From assembly GCA_946480065.1 (NCBI GenBank), contig CAMLJA010000031.1, forward strand, positions 1-12,063: a DNA stretch of 12,063 bases. The letters run 5' to 3'. This DNA is from an uncultured Thermomonas sp. (GTDB lineage: Bacteria; Pseudomonadota; Gammaproteobacteria; Xanthomonadales; Xanthomonadaceae). Positions within the stretch are counted from its first letter, which is position 1, and each line of letters begins with the position of its first letter. Positions 7,026 through 12,063 of the stretch are shown piece after piece. A program made the position numbers and the translations under genes. The notes under the pieces are model-generated. The model made no database searches and was not told where the DNA came from. It saw only the letters and a program-made list of their open reading frames with translations.

Positions 7026-7991
7026 ATGGACCGTTACGAACGCATCATCGCCCTGCACCGCGTGCTGCAGGCCGCCCGCCGCCCGGTCACCGTGGCCCGG
7101 CTGATGGACGAACTGGGCTGCTCGCGCGCCACCGTGTACCGCGACCTGGCCTTCCTGCGCGACGGCCTGATGGCGCCGCTGGTGGGCGATGGCGAGGCCG
7201 GCTTCAGCTACGACCGCGACGAGGCCGGGCGCTTCGAACTACCGGGCCTGTGGCTGAATTCGGAAGAGCTCCACGCGCTGCTGGCGGCGCAGCAGCTGCT
7301 GTCGCGCAGCAGCGGCGGGATGCTGTCCTCGGCCCTGGCGCCGCTGCAGCAGCGGGTGGAAAAGCTGCTGGACGCGCATTCCGGCGGCAAGACCTGGCCG
7401 GTGGAGCGGGTGCGGGTGATCCCGCACCGCGGGCGGCGGATGGACGAGCACGCGTTCCGGATCGTGGCCTCGGCGGTGCTGGAGCGCCGCAGCCTGGTAT
7501 TCGACTACCGCGCGCGCTCCACCGACGAGCGCAGCCGCCGCACGGTCAGCCCGCAGCGGCTCACCCACTACCGCGACAACTGGTACGTGGACGCCTGGGA
7601 CGAGGACCGCCAGGGCCTGCGCAGCTTCTCGATCGACCGCATCTCGGCCGCGCGGTTGGGCGACCCCGGCGCCCGCGACGTCGGCGAGGACGAGCTGAAC
7701 GCGCACCTGGCCGGCAGCTACGGGATCTTCTCCGGCGCGCCCAAGGGCTGGGCCACCATCGTGTTCAGCGCCAAGGCGGCGCGCTGGGTGGCCGACGAGC
7801 ACTGGCACTCGCAGCAGCAGGGCCGCTTCCTGCCCGACGGGCGCTACGAGCTCAAGGTGCCCTACTCGGTCCCGCGCGAGCTGCTGATGGACGTGCTGCA
7901 CTACGGCGGCGACGCCGAGATCCTGGAGCCCAGGGTGCTGCGCGAGCAGATGCGGGCGATGCTGCAGCTGGCCATCGCGAACTACGACTGA
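7026..7991 (+). CDS. WYL-domain transcriptional regulator (YafY/PafC-like)
   Basis: The 321-residue cytoplasmic DNA-binding protein has three parts. An N-terminal helix-turn-helix of the DeoR-like HTH_11 type spans about residues 3-58, with recognition helix SRATVYRDLAFLRDGL around 33-48. A WYL domain covers about 140-210, with LVFDYRA, the signature NWYVDAWD (WYV at 186-188) and FSIDRI (201-206). A C-terminal WCX-type extension covers about 240-320. WYL domains are thought to sense ligands such as nucleic-acid or nucleotide signals and control linked genes. The start MDRYERIIALHRVL is the usual family N-terminus. It is divergent from the oxidoreductase operon with 74 bases between start codons and is followed after one base by the patatin gene, so it may control either or both. 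The effector is unknown. Confidence 0.93.
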   Translation: MDRYERIIALHRVLQAARRPVTVARLMDELGCSRATVYRDLAFLRDGLMAPLVGDGEAGFSYDRDEAGRFELPGLWLNSEELHALLAAQQLLSRSSGGMLSSALAPLQQRVEKLLDAHSGGKTWPVERVRVIPHRGRRMDEHAFRIVASAVLERRSLVFDYRARSTDERSRRTVSPQRLTHYRDNWYVDAWDEDRQGLRSFSIDRISAARLGDPGARDVGEDELNAHLAGSYGIFSGAPKGWATIVFSAKAARWVADEHWHSQQQGRFLPDGRYELKVPYSVPRELLMDVLHYGGDAEILEPRVLREQMRAMLQLAIANYD

Positions 7992-7992
7992 G

Positions 7993-8901
7993 ATGGCCGC
8001 TGACGCCCCCCTGATCGCCCCCGGCGAGGCCATGGCGCTGGTGCTGGGCGCCGGCGGCGCGCGCGGGCTAGCGCAGATCGGTGTGATCGAGGCGCTACAG
8101 GCGCGCGGCCTGCGGATCGTGGCGATCGCCGGCTCCTCCAGCGGCGCGCTGGTCGGCGGCGCCTGCGCTGCCGGCAAGCTGGGCGAGCTGCGCGACTGGA
8201 TGGCCGGGACCAGCCGCAGCGCGATGCTGCGGCTGCTGGACCCCGGCTTCGGCCGGCCCGCGCTGTTCACCGGCAACCGGCTGGTGGAGGCCCTGCGCGA
8301 GGTGGTGGGCGCGCCGCGGATCGAGGACCTGCCGATCGACTTCACCGCGGTCGCGGTGGACCTGCTGCGCCAGCGCGAGGTATGGCTGCGCCGGGGCGAC
8401 CTGTGGGACGCGGTGCGCGCCTCGTTCGCGATCCCCGGCGTGTTCACCCCGTTCGAACTGCACGGCCGCGAGCTGGTGGACGGCGGCCTGCTGGCGCCGC
8501 TGCCGATCACCGCCACCCGCCTGTCCGACGCCCACCGGCTGGTGGCAGTGGACATGCACGGCTGGCCGCGGGTGCCGGCCGGCCAGCCCGCGGAGGAGGA
8601 TGGCGACGATGGCCGCTCCGCGCCCGGCGTGGTCGGCCGCTGGGTGGAGCGCCACTTCGGCGACGACGCCGACGGCGATGGCCGCCCCGACCACCGCTTC
8701 GGCCTGACCGAGGTGATGGCGCGCGCGCTGGACACCATGCAGGCGCAGATCGCGCGGGTGCAGCTGGCGCTGGACCCGCCGGAGCTGGTGATCCGGATCC
8801 CGCGCGACGCCTGCCAGTTCTACGAATTCTGGCGCGCGGCGGAGCTGGTGGAGATCGGCCGCGCCGAGGCGGAAAAGGCGCTGGACGCGGCCGGCTACTG
8901 A
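7993..8901 (+). CDS. Patatin-like phospholipase (RssA/NTE-type serine lipid hydrolase)
   Basis: This predicted Ser-Asp dyad acyl hydrolase is 302 residues long. It shows the glycine-rich oxyanion segment GAGGARG (19-25), the nucleophile elbow G47-S-S49-S-G51, and the dyad motif D163-G-G in ELVDGGLLAPLP, all in family order. It has no signal peptide or membrane helix, so it is probably cytoplasmic or membrane-peripheral. The ATG at 7993 follows the regulator's TGA by one base (TGAGATG), suggesting coupling; a second ATG at 8032 (residue 14), directly before the first core strand and preceded by GGCGAGG, is an alternative start. An acidic insert at about 201-233 includes DADGDGRPD (225-233), which resembles a calcium-binding loop. 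The natural lipid substrate cannot be told from sequence. Confidence 0.93.
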   Translation: MAADAPLIAPGEAMALVLGAGGARGLAQIGVIEALQARGLRIVAIAGSSSGALVGGACAAGKLGELRDWMAGTSRSAMLRLLDPGFGRPALFTGNRLVEALREVVGAPRIEDLPIDFTAVAVDLLRQREVWLRRGDLWDAVRASFAIPGVFTPFELHGRELVDGGLLAPLPITATRLSDAHRLVAVDMHGWPRVPAGQPAEEDGDDGRSAPGVVGRWVERHFGDDADGDGRPDHRFGLTEVMARALDTMQAQIARVQLALDPPELVIRIPRDACQFYEFWRAAELVEIGRAEAEKALDAAGY

Positions 8902-8986
8902 GCCCGCGGGCGGCCGCGTGGGCGCGGTCGCAGCCGCTGAGATGCGGCCGCGGCAGCCTGCCGGCATCCCCGATGGAGCCGCCGCC

Positions 8987-9262
8987 ATGACCCACCGCGA
9001 TCTCGATGCCCTGCTGCGCCAGCTGGTCGTGCTGGGCGCCCTCGCCGTGCTGCTGGTGCCCGCCGCCCGCGGCAGCAGCGCGTGGCTGGGCTGGCTGCCG
9101 CTGTGGCTGCTGGGCATGCCGCTGGCCGCGTGGTGGAGCCTGCGCCGGTTCCCGCTGCCGGCGCTGGCGGTCCGGCTGCCGCGCCGCCGCCGGGCCCAGG
9201 CCACCCGGCGGCCGTCGCGCCGCGTCCAGGCCGGCGCCGGGCCGCTCGCGCGCCGCGCCTGA
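8987..9262 (+). CDS. Small membrane protein, function unknown
   Basis: The product is 91 residues with two predicted membrane helices (about 13-27 and 32-51, the second rich in Trp and Leu). A strongly basic tail (RLPRRRRAQATRRPSRRVQ) should stay in the cytoplasm. I place the start at the ATG at 8987 because GGAG lies eight bases upstream (8975-8978) and the hydrophobic helix follows at the right distance; the longer frame from 8918 has no such site and a non-conserved-looking leader. It begins 85 bases after the patatin gene in the same direction. The sequence resembles small hypothetical proteins typical of the Xanthomonadaceae, which I recall only generally. No function is proposed. Confidence 0.7.
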   Translation: MTHRDLDALLRQLVVLGALAVLLVPAARGSSAWLGWLPLWLLGMPLAAWWSLRRFPLPALAVRLPRRRRAQATRRPSRRVQAGAGPLARRA

Positions 9263-9285
9263 GCCCCGGCGTGGCGGGGCCGCTG

Positions 9286-9294
9286 TGCTAGCGT
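9286..9294 (+). promoter_or_regulatory. Possible extended -10 of the first S9 peptidase gene
   Basis: TGCTAGCGT has the TGn extension plus a poor -10 hexamer (TAGCGT, three of six matches). It lies about 30 bases before the ATG at 9326, which also has its own GGAG (9315-9318) seven bases upstream, so this gene would carry a normal leader, unlike hemC. It is the only promoter-like patch between 9263 and 9325. Confidence 0.25.
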
Positions 9295-9325
9295 TCCGGG
9301 CCTGACCGACGCCCGGAGCCCGCCC

Positions 9326-11413
9326 ATGTCCCAGCTCTCCAACGCCTGCCTGGCCGCCGGCCTGGCGCTCTCCGCCGGCGCCGCCGCGCAGGCCCCCAAC
9401 GACGACCCCTACGCCTGGCTGGAGGACGTCCAGGGCGACAAGGCGCTGGACTGGGTGAAGGCGCGCAACGCCAAGGCCGAGGCGGAGATCGCCGGCACCC
9501 CGGCGTTCAGGCAGCTGGAAGCGGACATCCGCGCCATCCTCGACTCCGAGGCCAAGATCCCCGCGGTCGAGAAGATCGGCGACTACTACTACAACTTCTG
9601 GAAGGACGGCCAGCACGAGCGCGGCGTCTGGCGCCGCACCACGCTGGCCGAATACCGCAAGCCGGAGCCGAAGTGGGAAACCGTGCTCGACCTGGACGCA
9701 CTGAACGCGAAGGAAGGCACCAAGTGGGTCTGGCACGGCGCCGACTGTCTCAAGCCGAAGTACCAACGCTGCCTGATCGCGCTCTCGCCGGGCGGCTCCG
9801 ATGCGGACGTGACCCGCGAGTTCGACCTCACCACCAAGCAGTTCGTGGAAGGCGGCTTCTTCCGTCCGCAAGCCAAGGGCGGGCTGTCGTGGATCGACGA
9901 GGACACGGTCTACGTGTTCACCGACTTCGGCCCCGGCACGCTGACCAGCTCCGGCTATCCCAACATCGTCAAGGAATGGAAGCGCGGCACGCCGCTGGCG
10001 TCGGCGAAGACCGTGTACGAAGGCAAGCCGGGCGACATGTACATCAGCGCCGGCCGCGACCACACACCAGGCTACCAGCGCGACTTCGTCAACCGCACCA
10101 TCGCCTTCTACAACGACGAGCTGTACCTGCGTGGCGCGGATGGCAGCCTGAGCAAGGTCGACGCGCCGAACAGCGCGCAGAAGGGCGTGCACAAGGACTG
10201 GCTGGTGCTGGAGCTGCGCGAACCATATGAAGCCGGCGGCAAGACCTGGAAGCCGGGCTCGCTGATCGCCACGGATTTCAACGACTTCATGGCAGGCAAG
10301 CGCGACTTCACCGCGCTGTTCGAGCCGACCGACAACGCCGCGCTGGCCGGCTCCACCTGGACGAAGGACCACCTCGTCCTCAACGTGATGGAGGACGTCA
10401 AGAACCGCCTGGTCGTGCTCACGCCGGGCAAGGACGGCTGGGCGAAGTCGGCCTTCGTCGGCGCGCCGACCATCGGCACCATTGGCGTGGCCGCCGTGGA
10501 TGCCGACGACAGCAACGCGGTGTGGTTGACCGCCACCGACTTCCTCAGCCCGACCACGCTGTCGATCGCCGAGATCGGCCAAAAGCCCGAAGTGCTGAAG
10601 TCCAACCCGGTGTTCTTCGACGGCAGCAAGGACGTGATCGAGCAGCACTTCGCCACCAGCAAGGACGGGACGAAGGTGCCGTACTTCCTGGTGCGCCCGA
10701 AGGACCTGGCGTTCGACGGCAAGGCGCCGACCCTGCTGTACGGCTACGGCGGCTTCGAGGTGTCGATGACGCCGGCCTATTCCGGCAGCATCGGCAAGGC
10801 CTGGCTGGAAAAGGGCGGCGTGTACGCGCTGGCCAACATCCGCGGCGGCGGCGAATACGGCCCGCGCTGGCACCAGGCCGCGCTCAAGGCCAACCGCCAC
10901 AAGGCCTACGAGGATTTCGCGGCGATCGCCGACGACCTGGTGGCGCGCAAGATCACCTCACCGCAGCACCTGGGCACCATGGGTGGCAGCAACGGCGGCC
11001 TGCTGATGGGCAACATGCTGACCCAGTATCCGGAGAAGTTCGGCGCCATCGTGGTGCAGGTGCCGCTGCTGGACATGAAGCGCTACAGCCACCTGCTGGC
11101 GGGCGCCTCGTGGATGGCCGAATACGGCGACCCGGACACCAGCGATTGGGACTTCATCAAGACGTTCTCGCCCTACCACCTGTTCGACCCGGCCAAGACC
11201 TATCCGGCGACGCTGTTCACCACGTCCACCAAGGACGACCGCGTCCATCCCGGCCACGCCCGCAAGATGATGGCGAAGATGGAAGCCGCGGGTAAGGACG
11301 TGCGCTACTACGAGAACATCGAGGGCGGGCACGGCGGCGCGGCCAACAACGCCCAGGCGGCGCACATGAACGCGCTGGCCTACACCTTCCTGTGGAACCA
11401 GCTGACGAAGTGA
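9326..11413 (+). CDS. Prolyl oligopeptidase family serine peptidase (S9A), probably periplasmic
   Basis: This serine peptidase of 695 residues should cleave short peptides, typically after proline. The N-terminal part to about residue 430 is the beta-propeller that limits substrate size; the C-terminal alpha/beta-hydrolase domain carries the triad. Ser555 lies in MGGSNGG, Asp638 in KDDRVHPGH and His669 in EGGHGG, all in correct order. LLYGYGGFE and ANIRGGGEYGPRWH are also typical. The first 23 residues are hydrophobic and end in AAAQA, which fits a Sec signal peptide, but the n-region has no Lys or Arg, which is unusual. Cys141 and Cys149 could form a disulfide in the periplasm. GGAG seven bases before ATG supports the start. 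A second S9 gene, oligopeptidase B, follows after 138 bases. Confidence 0.95.
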   Translation: MSQLSNACLAAGLALSAGAAAQAPNDDPYAWLEDVQGDKALDWVKARNAKAEAEIAGTPAFRQLEADIRAILDSEAKIPAVEKIGDYYYNFWKDGQHERGVWRRTTLAEYRKPEPKWETVLDLDALNAKEGTKWVWHGADCLKPKYQRCLIALSPGGSDADVTREFDLTTKQFVEGGFFRPQAKGGLSWIDEDTVYVFTDFGPGTLTSSGYPNIVKEWKRGTPLASAKTVYEGKPGDMYISAGRDHTPGYQRDFVNRTIAFYNDELYLRGADGSLSKVDAPNSAQKGVHKDWLVLELREPYEAGGKTWKPGSLIATDFNDFMAGKRDFTALFEPTDNAALAGSTWTKDHLVLNVMEDVKNRLVVLTPGKDGWAKSAFVGAPTIGTIGVAAVDADDSNAVWLTATDFLSPTTLSIAEIGQKPEVLKSNPVFFDGSKDVIEQHFATSKDGTKVPYFLVRPKDLAFDGKAPTLLYGYGGFEVSMTPAYSGSIGKAWLEKGGVYALANIRGGGEYGPRWHQAALKANRHKAYEDFAAIADDLVARKITSPQHLGTMGGSNGGLLMGNMLTQYPEKFGAIVVQVPLLDMKRYSHLLAGASWMAEYGDPDTSDWDFIKTFSPYHLFDPAKTYPATLFTTSTKDDRVHPGHARKMMAKMEAAGKDVRYYENIEGGHGGAANNAQAAHMNALAYTFLWNQLTK

Positions 11414-11422
11414 GTGTTTGCC

Positions 11423-11512
11423 GTCATGCCCGCGAAGGCGGGCATCCAGCGTCTTCTGTCTTTGTGGCGACATCCATCAACGTCGCTGGATCCCCGCTTT
11501 CGCGGGGATGAC
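11423..11512. repeat. Paired inverted palindromic repeat (REP/BIME-like) between two peptidase genes
   Basis: Two 29-base copies lie head to head: 11423-11451 and, in reverse complement, 11484-11512, separated by 32 bases. They agree at 26 of 29 positions. Each copy holds its own 7-bp hairpin with a 4-base loop: TGCCCGC/GCGGGCA (11427-11444) and TCCCCGC/GCGGGGA (11491-11508). One frame of the element encodes the peptide VIPAKAGIQ, the well-known mark of a dispersed repeat family found in many proteobacterial intergenic regions. It starts nine bases after the TGA of the first peptidase. It could stabilise the upstream mRNA, reduce read-through, or be a gyrase/RAYT-related site; it lacks the T-run of a classical terminator. 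Apart from this repeat the 138-bp intergenic region holds only the ribosome-binding site of the next gene. Confidence 0.85.
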
Positions 11513-11551
11513 GAGCAGAGCGTTGCAAACCACCCCGTGGAGCCCCATCCC

Positions 11552-12063
11552 ATGAAGCCCCATGCCTTTCTTGCCGGCCTTTTCCTCATGAGCAGCCTCG
11601 CCTCCGCCCAGACCCCGCCCACCCCGCCCGATGCGGACAAGAAGCCGCACGTGGTGAAGGCGCCGTTCGGCGCCGAGCGCCAGGACGAGTACTACTGGCT
11701 GCGCGACGACAGCCGCAAGGACCCGGCGATGCTGGGCTACCTGCAGGCCGAGAACGCCTACGCCGACGCCGTGCTGGCGCCGACCAAGCCGGTGCAGGAC
11801 AAGCTGTACGGGGAAATCGTCGCCCGCATCAAGCAGGACGACGCCAGCGTGCCCTACCGCGAGCGCGGGTACTGGTACTACGCGCGCTTCGAGACCGGCA
11901 AGGACTACCCGGTGCACGCGCGCCGCAAGGACGCGCCGGGGATCGATGCGCTGTCGATCCAGCAGGCCAATGCCGCCGGCGACTTCGCGGGCGAAGAAGT
12001 GCTGCTGGACGTCAACCAGCTGGCCGCCGGCAAGGACTACTACAGCGTCGGCGACTTCGAGGT
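11552..12063 (+). CDS. ptrB: Oligopeptidase B (S9A), N-terminal part, exported form; cut by window end
   Basis: The first 170 codons are visible and run off the window. The sequence KPHVVKAPFGAERQDEYYWL followed by RDDSRKDP and GYLQAENAYADAVL, then RIKQDDASVPYRERGYWYYA, matches the start of oligopeptidase B, which cleaves peptides after Arg or Lys. The N-terminus MKPHAFLAGLFLMSSLASAQ is a convincing Sec signal peptide with an AxA site at residues 17-19, so the enzyme is expected in the periplasm, whereas the E. coli enzyme is cytoplasmic. GGAG at 11539-11542, nine bases before the ATG, supports the start. The catalytic triad lies outside the window, so activity cannot be judged. It follows the other S9 peptidase in the same direction, separated by the palindromic repeat. 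Confidence 0.92.
   Translation, partial: MKPHAFLAGLFLMSSLASAQTPPTPPDADKKPHVVKAPFGAERQDEYYWLRDDSRKDPAMLGYLQAENAYADAVLAPTKPVQDKLYGEIVARIKQDDASVPYRERGYWYYARFETGKDYPVHARRKDAPGIDALSIQQANAAGDFAGEEVLLDVNQLAAGKDYYSVGDFE

Noticed and set aside
4102..7104. A 1000-codon open frame on the plus strand, antisense to the molybdoenzyme A gene
   Set aside because: The protein is Arg/Val/Gly-rich with no recognisable domain, and the opposite strand encodes a clear 957-residue oxidoreductase. Long antisense frames are normal in such GC-rich DNA.
9326..9352. A lipoprotein signal on the first S9 peptidase because of Cys8
   Set aside because: Cys8 is far too close to the N-terminus, with no preceding hydrophobic segment or proper lipobox; an ordinary Sec signal is more likely.
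8507..10900. A 797-codon open frame on the minus strand across the patatin, small membrane protein and first peptidase genes
   Set aside because: It spans several well-supported genes on the other strand, has biased composition and no motifs, so it is a shadow frame.
11423..11512. The paired repeats as a CRISPR array or an intrinsic terminator
   Set aside because: There are only two copies, in opposite orientation, and no T-run after either hairpin. The sequence fits a known dispersed palindromic repeat type.
1..12063. tRNA, rRNA, transposase, integrase or attachment site
   Set aside because: No such sequence was recognised by eye; all longer stretches are explained by coding genes, and no intergenic gap exceeds about 140 bases.

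Overview
The window is very G+C-rich, gene-dense DNA from a gammaproteobacterium, most likely of the Lysobacteraceae/Xanthomonadaceae (Lysobacter, Luteimonas, Stenotrophomonas type). This rests on the pairing of an AlgR/LytTR regulator with hemC, the secreted S9 peptidases, a small family-typical membrane protein, the 'VIPAKAGIQ'-type palindromic repeat, and start codons that sit directly behind -10-like boxes. No transposase, integrase, tRNA, rRNA or CRISPR array was seen. It reads as a chromosomal region rather than a mobile island.

Layout. Positions 1-1240 (+): the C-terminal end of a LytTR response regulator, a GC-rich stem-loop, then hemC (haem biosynthesis). Positions 1255-6951 (-): an operon-like block. 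In order of transcription it holds a cytoplasmic molybdopterin oxidoreductase catalytic subunit (soeA-like), a four-cluster ferredoxin subunit (soeB-like, overlapping by 4 bp), a YbjQ-family protein inserted between the B and C genes, a DmsC-type membrane anchor (soeC-like), and a probable outer-membrane beta-barrel protein of unknown function. Positions 7026-9262 (+), divergent from this block: a WYL-domain transcriptional regulator, a patatin-like phospholipase one base downstream, and a small two-helix membrane protein. Positions 9326-12063 (+): two consecutive S9 prolyl-oligopeptidase-family genes, both apparently exported. The second is oligopeptidase B and is cut by the window edge. A paired palindromic (REP/BIME-like) element separates the two.

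How the parts fit. The A/B/C subunits make a membrane-bound Mo-bisMGD enzyme. The A subunit has no twin-arginine signal and has a Cys, not a Ser, where the Mo ligand is expected. It therefore resembles the sulfite-oxidising SoeABC complex more than periplasmic DMSO reductase. Electrons would pass from A through the Fe-S clusters of B to quinone at C. The divergent WYL regulator shares a 74-bp intergenic region with this operon and is the obvious candidate regulator. The two peptidases would degrade peptides in the periplasm.

The most interesting observations are: the YbjQ protein embedded in the oxidoreductase operon; three genes with -10-like boxes exactly 6 nt before ATG (apparent leaderless promoters), two of them sharing a 16-nt start signature; the divergent WYL/Mo-enzyme arrangement with an inverted repeat beside the regulator's -10; a calcium-loop-like motif in the patatin; and the paired repeat whose two hairpins show a compensatory base change.
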